DNA of 64,000 nt from JANQIO01 sp965229625 (GTDB lineage Bacteria > Pseudomonadota > Gammaproteobacteria > Pseudomonadales > Halieaceae). The translations under genes were made by a program, and so were the position numbers. Numbering within the stretch: the first letter of the stretch is position 1; every line of letters begins with the position of its first letter. Below are positions 49,553 through 58,024 of the stretch, piece after piece. The notes under the pieces are model-generated. The model did not search any database and was not told the DNA's origin. It was given only the letters and a program-made list of their open reading frames with translations. The DNA is taken from contig CBDDJJ010000001.1 in NCBI GenBank assembly GCA_965229625.1, forward strand, positions 1,116,001 to 1,180,000, read 5' to 3'.

Positions 49553-49840
49553 GGTCGGAAATTCACTGAGTATTTCCTGAGTTTGCGCAGATCCAATGGT
49601 TCGAAGGCTCGGAGGACCACCGCCATGCATTTCGCTTCGTGGATAGAAGAGAAGCCAATAGCGGTTGTCGCGCGGGTCCATGTAGAGCTCCTCCCAGTTT
49701 CCCCGAGTTTGAAACTCGAGCGAACTGGAAATCAACCATTTGATTCTCGAGCAAACAGCGTCGCCAGCAACTTCGCCTTCCTGGTCGATCCAGGACCCTG
49801 TTAGGTGTTTCTCATCTGGATTGAGATGCTCCGTCGCGAG
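49547..49840 (-). CDS. Cassette gene: Imm27-like immunity protein, start codon unresolved
   Basis: The frame reads about 98 residues: LNPDEKHLTGSWIDQEGEV, DAVCSRIKWLISSSLEF, WEELYMDPRDNRYWLLFYP, SEMHGGGPPSL. Order and motifs (LxGxW..., C.RI.WLI, DPRD.RYW...YP.SEMHGGGPP) match Imm27 immunity proteins, partners of polymorphic toxins. No ATG, GTG or TTG occurs before the TTG at 49735, which would remove the first domain strand. It either uses a rare start near the attC6 end or has lost its start. The stop is in the inverse core of attC5. No toxin gene is nearby. Confidence 0.65.
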   Translation of the reverse strand, partial: LATEHLNPDEKHLTGSWIDQEGEVAGDAVCSRIKWLISSSLEFQTRGNWEELYMDPRDNRYWLLFYPRSEMHGGGPPSLRTIGSAQTQEILSEFPTT

Positions 49841-49843
49841 ACC

Positions 49844-49901
49844 ACCTAACGCCGCAGGCTGGGGAGCGCGTTAGCGCTTCCCAAGCCCTGGCTTGTTAGT
49901 G
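49844..49901 (-). repeat. attC site 6, short form
   Basis: 58 bp from ACCTAAC to GTTAGTG with GCCGCAGGCTGGGGAGCGC, TTAGCGCTTCCCAAGCC and GGCTTG. It lacks part of the variable hairpin of the 75-bp sites. It belongs to the cassette at 49904. Confidence 0.82.
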
Positions 49902-49903
49902 TG

Positions 49904-50311
49904 CTACTGAACAAGGCTACGCACCAATTCTTCATCCATTTGCTCCATCTTTTTCTGAGATACGTCTCGGTCGAAAGAGAAGTTTGCGATGCAGCTATCC
50001 GTCTCAAGTTCAGCAACGGAACTAACACCTTCTTGCGAGAGAAAGATGCACCTAACATATCGCTCCCAGTTCGAGTCAAGGATCTCATGGTTCAGTGTAT
50101 CTTCGATGGGCGCGTTGCACTTTGAACGAAATGAATTGAGAGAAGCGACGCACGAACGTAGCGTCATATCGCCGTAACAATGTCGGTAGTCATCAGATAG
50201 ACATACGAGTAGGGGAAATTCCTGCTTTCTCGCTTCAAGCATCTGAGCTGGAACTTCGGGTGCCGCAGTCAGCAGAACTAAGAGAGCAAATATTGGGATA
50301 CTACGATGCAT
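49904..50311 (-). CDS. Cassette gene: exported protein
   Basis: A 135-residue protein with a signal peptide (MHRSIPIFALLVLLTAAPEV, cleavage near residue 23, VPA-Q) and five cysteines in the mature part, suggesting disulfides in the periplasm. No family recognised. I prefer the ATG at 50311; the alternative at 50323 lies inside attC7. Confidence 0.68.
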   Translation of the reverse strand: MHRSIPIFALLVLLTAAPEVPAQMLEARKQEFPLLVCLSDDYRHCYGDMTLRSCVASLNSFRSKCNAPIEDTLNHEILDSNWERYVRCIFLSQEGVSSVAELETDSCIANFSFDRDVSQKKMEQMDEELVRSLVQ

Positions 50312-50320
50312 GGCGTAGCA

Positions 50321-50395
50321 CACTAACGCTTCAAGCTGGGGCAGCCGTTAGGCTGTCCCGGCGCGAAGCGGCCTTGCAGCCTTGACTTGTTAATT
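50321..50395 (-). repeat. attC site 7
   Basis: 75 bp from CACTAAC to GTTAATT with GCTTCAAGCTGGGGCAGCCG, TTAGGCTGTCCCGGCGCG and GCAGCCTTGACTTG. Closest relative of attC5. Confidence 0.9.
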
Positions 50396-50397
50396 GG

Positions 50398-50724
50398 CTA
50401 GTCACTTAGGCTAAACCTCTTAGTACCAATACGTTCAAATTGTCTCAGATAGGACAAAGAAAAACCTAGCAAGTAGAAACCTAGCAATGCCGCTACCAGA
50501 GGAACAACCGATAGCACGACAACTGAATAGATAGCAGCAAAACCCACCGAAGCCTGGAAGGCAACGCTGAAGAAAAAGTTGGAAAAGACCCATCTTGGCC
50601 TGAGGGTGGCGAGACAGTCTTCGCAGAGGATACGAGAGTTTTTGAGGCACACACTCAGCTTCGCTGCAGGTGTGGTGACGGTTGAACCGCAATCCGGGCA
50701 ATCGATGTTCGGGTATTTGGCCAT
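50398..50724 (-). CDS. Cassette gene: zinc-ribbon membrane protein
   Basis: A 108-residue protein with an N-terminal four-cysteine motif (CPDCGSTV and CLKNSRILCEDC) likely to bind zinc, then two hydrophobic helices (about residues 50-66 and 68-90). No family recognised. It is the first cassette of the array, directly after the possible outer core site GTTAAAT. Confidence 0.68.
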   Translation of the reverse strand: MAKYPNIDCPDCGSTVTTPAAKLSVCLKNSRILCEDCLATLRPRWVFSNFFFSVAFQASVGFAAIYSVVVLSVVPLVAALLGFYLLGFSLSYLRQFERIGTKRFSLSD

Positions 50725-51050
50725 TTAACAGTTAAGTAAATAGACGGGGTTCATTTGCGTCGCGTCTCTGTATGCAGTTTTAGACTTCCATATTTATTGC
50801 ACAAACTCTTGTCAAAACAAGCCTTTAGAAGGCCTACTCCAAATGTACTAGTGACAAAGCGCGCCTGGCGTGAGTGTTTTTCATCATTTCCGCGCATGAC
50901 AACTCCCAGCCGCGAGAAGGAATAGTCTAATAAATTCAAACGGTTAGGCGACGATGCGCCGCTTTCTCGGTCTACGGTCCTATGAAAAACGGCCGCTTTC
51001 TGAGTTGACAAGCTTCAGGGGTAGTCAGGAAAGTCTTGCCCAAGAGCCGA
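50725..51050. other. Gene-free stretch at the 5' side of the cassette array
   Basis: No integrase or other convincing gene is present. A GTTAGGC core-like heptamer occurs at about 50943 and GTTAAAT at 50723-50729, which may be remains of an attachment site. An 86-codon leftward frame (50751-51011) is not supported by any motif or ribosome site. Confidence 0.5.
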
Positions 51051-51503
51051 CTAGCGAGCCAGTTGGGCAATACTCTCCGACTTGATCTCGTAGAGTTCGA
51101 TGATATTGCCGGAGGGATCGCGTCCGTAGATGGCTGAAGCTTCATCCCCGAAGTGGACGACTTCGCCCACAAACTCCATGCCGTATTCCTGGAGTCGGTC
51201 GTACTCGTGCTGGATGTCATCCACCTGCAGGGCGATGTGGGCGTAGCCGTGGTCGCAGGGCCGGCCGCGTCGATCTTCCGGTGCGGGGTGCGTGTACTGC
51301 CAGAGTTCCAGGTAGGCATTGGGGGCTTTGAGCATGGCCATCCTCGCTTTGACGCCGTCGAGGCCAATGGCGCGGTCTGCAAGCTGGCTGTCTTCGATGG
51401 TGTCCGCCTGCACAACTTCGAAACCCAGCGCCTGTATGTAGAACGTCAGCGCCTTGTCAAAGTCGTCTACGCTGATGGCCACGTGATGCAAACCGACAAT
51501 CAT
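51051..51503 (-). CDS. VOC-family (glyoxalase-like) protein
   Basis: The 150-residue protein has two beta-alpha-beta-beta-beta modules: MIVGLHHVAISVDDFDKALT with the first metal histidine, and HGYAHIALQVDDIQHEYDRL, then DPSGNIIELYEI with the last metal glutamate. This resembles methylmalonyl-CoA epimerase or lactoylglutathione lyase relatives. Substrate unknown. The ATG at 51503 is the family start. It lies 28 bp after a second VOC gene. Confidence 0.87.
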   Translation of the reverse strand: MIVGLHHVAISVDDFDKALTFYIQALGFEVVQADTIEDSQLADRAIGLDGVKARMAMLKAPNAYLELWQYTHPAPEDRRGRPCDHGYAHIALQVDDIQHEYDRLQEYGMEFVGEVVHFGDEASAIYGRDPSGNIIELYEIKSESIAQLAR

Positions 51504-51531
51504 TGGGCATTCCTCCGACGGGTTGTTTGCG

Positions 51532-52050
51532 CTACGGGAAATCGACGAAGACGTCTGTCCCGTTCCAGCCTTCTGATGAGGTCCGCACCAGGTCATAGAA
51601 GCCGGACAGCGCCTCGCTGGCGACATAAATCTCCAGCATATGGCCCAGCAGGCTGCGGGTGTCGATGAAGGCAAACTCGGTGCCCTGCTCTGCCATCGCC
51701 CTCGCGGCGAGCGGAATGCCGCGCTGTTCATACTCTGCAATCGTTTCGTCGATGCTATCGACGAAACAGGCCATGTGGTGGATGCCCTCTTCTCCCGGCC
51801 TGTACATATCGCGAAAGGGAGAGTCGCCCTCACCTTCCTGCTGCACCAGTTCGAGCATCGAATCGCCCCACTGGCCGTAGGCGGAGGAATGCACAAAATC
51901 GCTGGGCTCACCGCGGTGCTGACACCAATCGAGGCGGATGTTCTCAATAACATAGAACGGGCCCGCACCGACTGTGGCGGCCATGCGGGCAGCGGTTGCC
52001 CTGATATCGTTGACGAAGTAAGCGACTTGAACGGGCTTGTGGGATAGCAC
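51532..52050 (-). CDS. VOC-family protein, glyoxalase_4 type
   Basis: The 172-residue protein begins KPVQVAYFVNDIRATAARMA, has HRGEPSDFVHSSAYGQWGDS and GIHHMACFVDSIDETIAEYE, and ends in LGHMLEIYVASEALSGFYDL, the pattern of methylmalonyl-CoA epimerase-like VOC proteins. Together with the next gene it may act on acyl-CoA or steroid-like substrates; that is inference from family only. Confidence 0.85.
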   Translation of the reverse strand: MLSHKPVQVAYFVNDIRATAARMAATVGAGPFYVIENIRLDWCQHRGEPSDFVHSSAYGQWGDSMLELVQQEGEGDSPFRDMYRPGEEGIHHMACFVDSIDETIAEYEQRGIPLAARAMAEQGTEFAFIDTRSLLGHMLEIYVASEALSGFYDLVRTSSEGWNGTDVFVDFP

Positions 52051-52112
52051 GGCTTCTCTCCTGCCGGGTATGCAGCGCTTTTCAGTCTACATCAGCCGGT
52101 TCCTGCAGGTAC

Positions 52113-52135
52113 AAAAAAGGGCGCTGCTGCGCCCT
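52113..52135 (-). terminator. Intrinsic terminator of the CBM9-like gene
   Basis: On the leftward strand a 7-bp stem (AGGGCGC/GCGCCCT, 4-nt loop) is followed by six Ts, 28 bp beyond the stop of the gene at 52163. Confidence 0.85.
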
Positions 52136-52162
52136 CAATGCATCGGTTCCAGAGCCAGGTGT

Positions 52163-52837
52163 TTATCGGGAAAAGGAGTAGATAAGCCAGGTCGAGGCGT
52201 CAGTATCAGAAGCGCCTTCGGGATACGAGAACTCAGCACCGTAGGCGCCTTCCTGATAAACAGCGCTGATACCGATCATCATCTTCCACCGGTCACCCGG
52301 GAATTTGCTGCGCAGCACCTGGAGCTCCCGGTCCGAGCCTTTGAGGAACTGTGTGCGCTCTCCTTCCTCGGTCTCCTCTATGCCCGCAAAGGGCACCCAG
52401 AAGCCGCTCCAGCCTTCATTGTTCCAGTGCTCAGGGTCGTTCCAAGTCTCCTCGGTCAGCTCCCGCTCCTTCAACTGGGCGGAGGCATGGAGATTGTAGA
52501 GGTGGCCGGTGCCGGCGTGCTGGATGTACAGATCGATAACGGTGTAGTCCTCTTTCTTGCCTCGGGCGCAGGCGTAGAGAGACTCGTCGTCGTGCATGAG
52601 GTAGACCCACACCTCCGCAGGCAGTTCGATCTTTGTGGCTGACTGCCATTCAGCTTCACCACAACGTCCATCGAACAGTGGTGCCCGGTCCGTGGCATTA
52701 ATGACGACCGATTCAGTGGCGCCGGCTGACACTGCTCCGTACATCAGAGCGGCGGCGAGCAGCCCAGTGATAACTTTCTGCAAGAGATTGCTCCAGGGGT
52801 TGAATACTTGGCCGCGCAACAGCTTAAGAATCTCCAT
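52163..52837 (-). CDS. Exported CBM9-like sugar-binding domain protein
   Basis: The protein (about 224 residues from the ATG at 52837) has a signal-like segment LLQKVITGLLAAALMYGAVSAGA and then the carbohydrate-binding family 9 pattern: APLFDGRCGEAEWQSATKIE, a DESLYACARGKKED strand pair and a late NPEH-type loop. Such domains bind sugars or occur in outer-membrane heme/DUF5916 proteins. Starts at 52846, 52849 and 52888 are alternatives; none has a clear ribosome site. It is flanked by terminators on both sides, so it is monocistronic. Confidence 0.68.
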   Translation of the reverse strand: MEILKLLRGQVFNPWSNLLQKVITGLLAAALMYGAVSAGATESVVINATDRAPLFDGRCGEAEWQSATKIELPAEVWVYLMHDDESLYACARGKKEDYTVIDLYIQHAGTGHLYNLHASAQLKERELTEETWNDPEHWNNEGWSGFWVPFAGIEETEEGERTQFLKGSDRELQVLRSKFPGDRWKMMIGISAVYQEGAYGAEFSYPEGASDTDASTWLIYSFSR

Positions 52838-52888
52838 GCAGATCGCCATCATTTTGCGATGGGCGGTGCCAATTCTCCGATAAGGCAC

Positions 52889-52914
52889 AAAAAAAGGGGC
52901 GCCCTAGCGCCCCT
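52889..52914 (-). terminator. Intrinsic terminator of the sdh-suc operon
   Basis: On the leftward strand an 8-bp stem (AGGGGCGC/GCGCCCCT, loop of 4) is followed by seven Ts, 25 bp beyond the sucD stop. Confidence 0.9.
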
Positions 52915-52938
52915 TCTCGATTCCCCTGGGGGAATGGC

Positions 52939-53807
<869 letters not shown>

Positions 53808-53811
<4 letters not shown>

Positions 53812-54977
53812 GCTGCACCTCCGGCTGCTTCCACGGCTTTTTTCGCAGCGTCGGTCAGTCCTTCCGCAGCAATAATGTTGAAATCGCTCTCGTCCAGCAG
53901 CTTTCGGCCAAGCTCGGCATTGTTGCCCTCGAGGCGTACGACGACAGGCACCTGCACGCCCACCTCTTCCACGGCGCCGATGATGCCCTCGGCAATCAGG
54001 TCACAGCGCACGATGCCGCCGAAAATGTTTACCAGTACCGCCTTCACGTTCTCATCCGACAGGATGATCTTGAAGGCCTCGGTCACCCGCTCCTTGGTGG
54101 CGCCACCGCCCACGTCGAGGAAGTTGGCGGGGAAGCCGCCGTGCAGGGCGACGATGTCCATGGTGCCCATGGCCAGGCCAGCGCCGTTGACCATGCAGCC
54201 GATGTTGCCGTCCAGTGCCACGTAGTTGAGTTCCCACTGGGCCGCGTGGGCCTCGCGCTCGTCTTCCTGGCTGGGGTCGTGCATCTCACGGAGCTGGTCC
54301 TGACGGTACAGGGCATTGCCGTCCACGCCGACCTTGGCGTCCAGGCAGTGCAGTTTGCCTTCGTCAGTAATGACCAGCGGGTTTACTTCGATCAGCGCCA
54401 GGTCCTTGTCCTGGAACAGTTTGGCCAGGCCGAGGAAAATCTTCACGAACTGCTTGATCTGGTCACCCTGCAGGCCCAGGCGGAAGGCCAGGTCGCGGCC
54501 CTGGTAGGGCTGGGCGCCCACCAGCGGGTCGACAGTCGCCTTGAGAATCTTCTCGGGGGTTTCCTCGGCAACCTTCTCGATTTCGACGCCACCCTCGGTG
54601 GAGGCCATGAACACGATGCGGCGGGTGGAACGGTCTACCACGGCGCCCAGGTACATTTCCTCGGCGATGTCGGTACAGGCTTCAACGAGAATCTTGCTGA
54701 CCGGCTGGCCGTTCTCATCGGTCTGGTAGGTCACCAGGTTCTTGCCCAGCCACTGCTCGGCGAAACTGTGGATTTCGTCCTTGGTCTTGACCAGCTTGAC
54801 GCCTCCGGCCTTACCGCGGCCACCGGCGTGCACCTGGGCTTTCACCACCCACATGTCGCCCCCGATCATGTCGGCAGCCTTGACCGCGTCCGCGGCCGTG
54901 TCGACGGCATGCCCCTTGGAAACCGGCAGGCCGTACTCGGCAAACAGCTGTTTGCCCTGATACTCGTGAAGGTTCAT
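53808..54977 (-). CDS. sucC: Succinyl-CoA ligase, beta subunit
   Basis: SucC is the ATP-grasp subunit that binds nucleotide and succinate. The 389-residue protein begins MNLHEYQGKQLFAEYGLPVS and has WVVKAQVHAGGRGKAGGVKL near residue 42, LIEVNPLVITDEGKLHCLDA near 197, and GGGATKERVTEAFKIILSDE near 285. Its start is separated from lpdA by 287 bp, the largest gap in the block, so sucCD may also have its own promoter. Confidence 0.97.
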
Positions 54978-55264
54978 CGTTGTATCGTTCCGTTCTTGTG
55001 CAAAGAATGCAGTGAGGTCTGGCGATTCTGTAGCAGCGCGGGCCGCATCTCGCCCCCAATATTATTATGTTGGGTTGCGCACGGGCCGCTGGCCCGCACT
55101 GTGAAAACGGCGCTCATTCTCCCCAAATCAAGCACCGCCTTCAACCGACGAACGCGCCTGCAAAGCAAGAGCATGCGTCGAAACAAACACTCATCCGCGA
55201 AGAGCAAACGTTCGCAGTTGAGCTTGCCCCTCGATAGACATAGTGGCTCATGTCCAAAGCGGTT
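54978..55264. other. Spacer between lpdA and sucC
   Basis: 287 bp without a convincing gene. It contains a short GC-rich hairpin CGGGCC/GGCCCG (about 55081-55095) and is long enough for a sucCD promoter, but I see no clear consensus boxes. Confidence 0.5.
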
Positions 55265-56707
55265 TTATGAAGAGCGCTTTTTGCGGTTCGCAATGTGAAT
55301 CGCGTGGCCATCCACCGCCAGCGCCGCCTCGTGTACCGCCTCCGACAGGGTCGGGTGGCCGAACACGGTGAGCTGCAGGTCTTCGGCACTGGAGCCGAAC
55401 TCCATGGCAATCACCACCTGCTGCACCAGGTCGGCCGCAGACGGGCCCACCACATGGCAACCCAGGATACGGTCGGTCTCCGTGCAGGCCAGCATCTTCA
55501 CCATGCCGTCGCTGTCGTTGGCAGCCAGCGCCCGGCCGCTGGCGGCAAAGGGGAACGCACCGGCCTTGTACTCGATGCCGTCGGCCTTCAGTTCCTGTTC
55601 GGTCTTGCCGACAGAGGCAATCTCCGGGTGGGTATAGATCACGTTGGGAATGGTGTCGTAGTTCATCTGCGCGTGCTTGCCGGCGATACGCTCGGCCACC
55701 ATCACGCCCTCTTCCGAGCCCTTGTGAGCCAGCATCGGGCCGCGCACGATGTCTCCCACGGCATAGATATGCGGCGCTTCGGTCTCGCAGTAGTCGTTGA
55801 CGAAGATAAAGCCGCGCTCGTCCATGTTCACGCCACAGTCGGCCGACAGCACGCTCTCGGTTTGCGGACGGCGGCCCACGCAGACAATCAGCTTGTCGAA
55901 CTTCTCGGTGGTCTCACCATCGGCCGCGGTGTAGGTCACTTCCACCTGCTTGTTCTTCACTTCGGCATTGGTCACCCGGCAACCCATGCGGATGTCCAGG
56001 CCCTGCTTCTTGAAGATCTTGGCAGCTTCCTTGGCGATCTGGTGGTCCATCATCGGCAGGAAGTCTTCCAGGGCTTCCAGCACCACTACCTCGGAGCCAC
56101 AGCGGTTCCACACGCTGCCCAGTTCCAGGCCGATCACGCCGGCGCCAATCACGCCGAGGCGCTTGGGGGCTTCAGTGAACATCAATGCACCGGTGGAATC
56201 CACGATGTACTCGTGGTCGCAGGGCGCGGGCGGAATCTCGATGGGCAAAGAGCCGGTGGCAATAATGATGTTCTCGGCGTCCAACACCTCGACACTGCCG
56301 TCCGGGGCGGTCAGCTCCACCTGGTGATTGGCCAGCACCTTGCCCCTGCCCGTCAGTGCCGTCACGCCGTTGGTCTTGAACAGGCCACCGATACCACCGG
56401 TGAGCTGGTTGACGATTTTCTGCTTGCGGGCCTGCATGGCCGGGATGTCCAGCTCGGCGCCCTTCACGTTGATGCCATGAACGCCGAGTTCCTCGGCGGC
56501 TTCATGGTACTTGTAGGAGCTGTCCAGCAGCGCCTTGGAGGGGATACAGCCCACGTTCAGGCAGGTTCCACCCAACTGCACCTTGCCGTCTTCGTGGGTG
56601 TCCTTCTCGATGCAGGCGGTTTTCAGGCCAAGCTGCGCAGCGCGGATGGCCGCGACGTAGCCGGCGGGCCCGGAACCGATCACTACAACATCAAATTTCT
56701 CAGACAT
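55265..56707 (-). CDS. lpdA: Dihydrolipoyl dehydrogenase (E3)
   Basis: E3 reoxidises dihydrolipoyl groups of the 2-oxoglutarate dehydrogenase complex, passing electrons through its disulfide and FAD to NAD. The 480-residue protein has VVVIGSGPAGYVAAIRAAQL at the N-terminus, the redox disulfide GGTCLNVGCIPSKALL near residue 46, LGVIGAGVIGLELGSVW for NAD near 184, and a C-terminal dimer domain with HPTLSEAVHEAAL containing the catalytic His-Glu pair. It lies 56 bp after sucB. Confidence 0.97.
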   Translation of the reverse strand: MSEKFDVVVIGSGPAGYVAAIRAAQLGLKTACIEKDTHEDGKVQLGGTCLNVGCIPSKALLDSSYKYHEAAEELGVHGINVKGAELDIPAMQARKQKIVNQLTGGIGGLFKTNGVTALTGRGKVLANHQVELTAPDGSVEVLDAENIIIATGSLPIEIPPAPCDHEYIVDSTGALMFTEAPKRLGVIGAGVIGLELGSVWNRCGSEVVVLEALEDFLPMMDHQIAKEAAKIFKKQGLDIRMGCRVTNAEVKNKQVEVTYTAADGETTEKFDKLIVCVGRRPQTESVLSADCGVNMDERGFIFVNDYCETEAPHIYAVGDIVRGPMLAHKGSEEGVMVAERIAGKHAQMNYDTIPNVIYTHPEIASVGKTEQELKADGIEYKAGAFPFAASGRALAANDSDGMVKMLACTETDRILGCHVVGPSAADLVQQVVIAMEFGSSAEDLQLTVFGHPTLSEAVHEAALAVDGHAIHIANRKKRSS

Positions 56708-56763
56708 ACTTCTCTACCTATAACGAATCTGTGTGAATGGGCTGTTACACGGGCTGCTGAGTA

Positions 56764-58020
56764 TCAAAGCTGCAGCAGGATCCGCGCCGGGTCTTCCAGC
56801 AGGTCCTTGATGGCTACCAGGAATTGCACGGCATCCTTACCATCGATCAGGCGGTGATCGTAGGACAGCGCCAGGTACATCATCGGCAGCACCACCACTT
56901 CACCGTTCACCGCCATCGGCCGTTCCTGGATTTTGTGCATACCCAGGATGCCGGTTTGCGGTGGGTTCAGAATCGGCGTGGACATCAGGGAGCCAAACAC
57001 CCCGCCATTGGTAATGGTAAAGGTGCCGCCGGTCATCTCTTCGATGCTGAGCTTGCCGTCACGGGCGCGCACACCGAAATCGCGAATCTGCGCTTCCACA
57101 TCGGCGATGCTCATGAAGTCGGCATCCTTCAGCACCGGTACCACCAGGCCGTTTTCGGTGGACACGGCCACGCCGATATCCTGGTAGCCGTGGTAGACGA
57201 TATCGTCGCCGTCAATGGAGGCGTTGACCGCCGGGAAGCGCTTCAGCGCCTCGCAGGCAGCCTTCACGAAAAAGCCCATAAAGCCGAGGCGCGTGCCGTT
57301 GTGGGTTTTCTCGAAGCTGTCCTTGTACTTGCTGCGCAGGGCCATCACCGGCGCCATGTTCACCTCGTTGAAGGTGGTGAGCATGGCGGTGTCCTGGCTG
57401 ACGCTTAGCAGGCGCTCGGCGATGCGCTTGCGCATGCGCGTCATAGGCACACGGCGCTCCACGCGCTCGCTGGTGGGGCCATCAACCGCAGGCGCTGCCA
57501 CGGCGGCCGCAGGCGCCGGTGCCGGCGCGGGCGCAGGTTCGGACTTCAGGTACTTGAGGATATCCTCCTTGAGGATGCGGCCGTCCTTGCCGGTGCCCGT
57601 CACTTTTGACAGGTCCACGTTTTTCTCATCCGCCAGGCGGCGCGCGGCGGGGCCGATCTGGCTGTCGTCGGCCTCATGTGTAGAAGGAGCATCAACCGGC
57701 GCGGTAGCAGGTTCGCTGGCATCCGAAGCTCCAGCACTGGCGGTCGCTGGCGCAGCCGCGGGAGCGGCTGCACTAGCGACCGCCCCCTCTTCCAGGGTAC
57801 CCAGCACCTCATTGCTGAGCACCGTCTCACCTTCCTGCTTCATAATGCCGGAGAGCGTGCCGTCCACGGGTGCGACGACTTCCATAACGACCTTGTCGGT
57901 CTCGATTTCCACGATCAGTTCGTCGCGCCTCACAGCCTCTCCGGGCTGCTTGTGCCAGGTCGCTACTTCCCCGTCGGCGACCGATTCCGGAAACGCCGGG
58001 GCCTTGATCTCAATTGCCAT
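56764..58020 (-). CDS. sucB: 2-oxoglutarate dehydrogenase E2, dihydrolipoyl succinyltransferase
   Basis: The 418-residue E2 core has an N-terminal lipoyl domain with the modified lysine in VEIETDKVVMEVVAPVDG (about K43), alanine/proline-rich linkers, a peripheral subunit-binding domain (IGPAARRLADEKNVDLSKVT near 122), and a C-terminal catalytic domain with LSYDHRLIDGKDAV containing the active histidine. Only one lipoyl domain is present, as usual for SucB. It lies 4 bp after sucA. Confidence 0.97.
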   Translation of the reverse strand: MAIEIKAPAFPESVADGEVATWHKQPGEAVRRDELIVEIETDKVVMEVVAPVDGTLSGIMKQEGETVLSNEVLGTLEEGAVASAAAPAAAPATASAGASDASEPATAPVDAPSTHEADDSQIGPAARRLADEKNVDLSKVTGTGKDGRILKEDILKYLKSEPAPAPAPAPAAAVAAPAVDGPTSERVERRVPMTRMRKRIAERLLSVSQDTAMLTTFNEVNMAPVMALRSKYKDSFEKTHNGTRLGFMGFFVKAACEALKRFPAVNASIDGDDIVYHGYQDIGVAVSTENGLVVPVLKDADFMSIADVEAQIRDFGVRARDGKLSIEEMTGGTFTITNGGVFGSLMSTPILNPPQTGILGMHKIQERPMAVNGEVVVLPMMYLALSYDHRLIDGKDAVQFLVAIKDLLEDPARILLQL

Positions 58021-58024
58021 GTCC

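Larger units (their letters stand above)
46764..50729 (-). mobile_element. Integron gene-cassette array lacking an integrase (CALIN)
   Basis: Seven attC sites, one split by an IS, alternate with seven leftward single-gene cassettes over 4 kb. Stop codons repeatedly fall in or next to the inverse core site of the following attC, and cassette GC is lower than the backbone. In cassette sense the sites read CCTAACAAG at the start and GCTTGAAGCGTTAGG at the end. No integron integrase lies on the 5' side (high coordinates), where only 326 bp of non-coding DNA separate the array from VOC genes. GTTAAAT at 50723-50729 is a possible outermost core site. Confidence 0.88.

Noticed and set aside
46764..50395. 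Regularly spaced repeats resembling a CRISPR array
   Set aside because: The repeats are about 75 bp, differ in the middle, enclose genes and have attC core sites. They are integron recombination sites, and no cas gene is present.
50751..51011. An 86-codon leftward frame at the 5' edge of the cassette array
   Set aside because: No ribosome site, no motif and no similarity to an integron integrase. I could not support it as a gene or as integrase remains.
55295..56857. A 520-codon rightward frame opposite lpdA
   Set aside because: Antisense of a clear dihydrolipoyl dehydrogenase; histidine- and glutamine-rich shadow composition.
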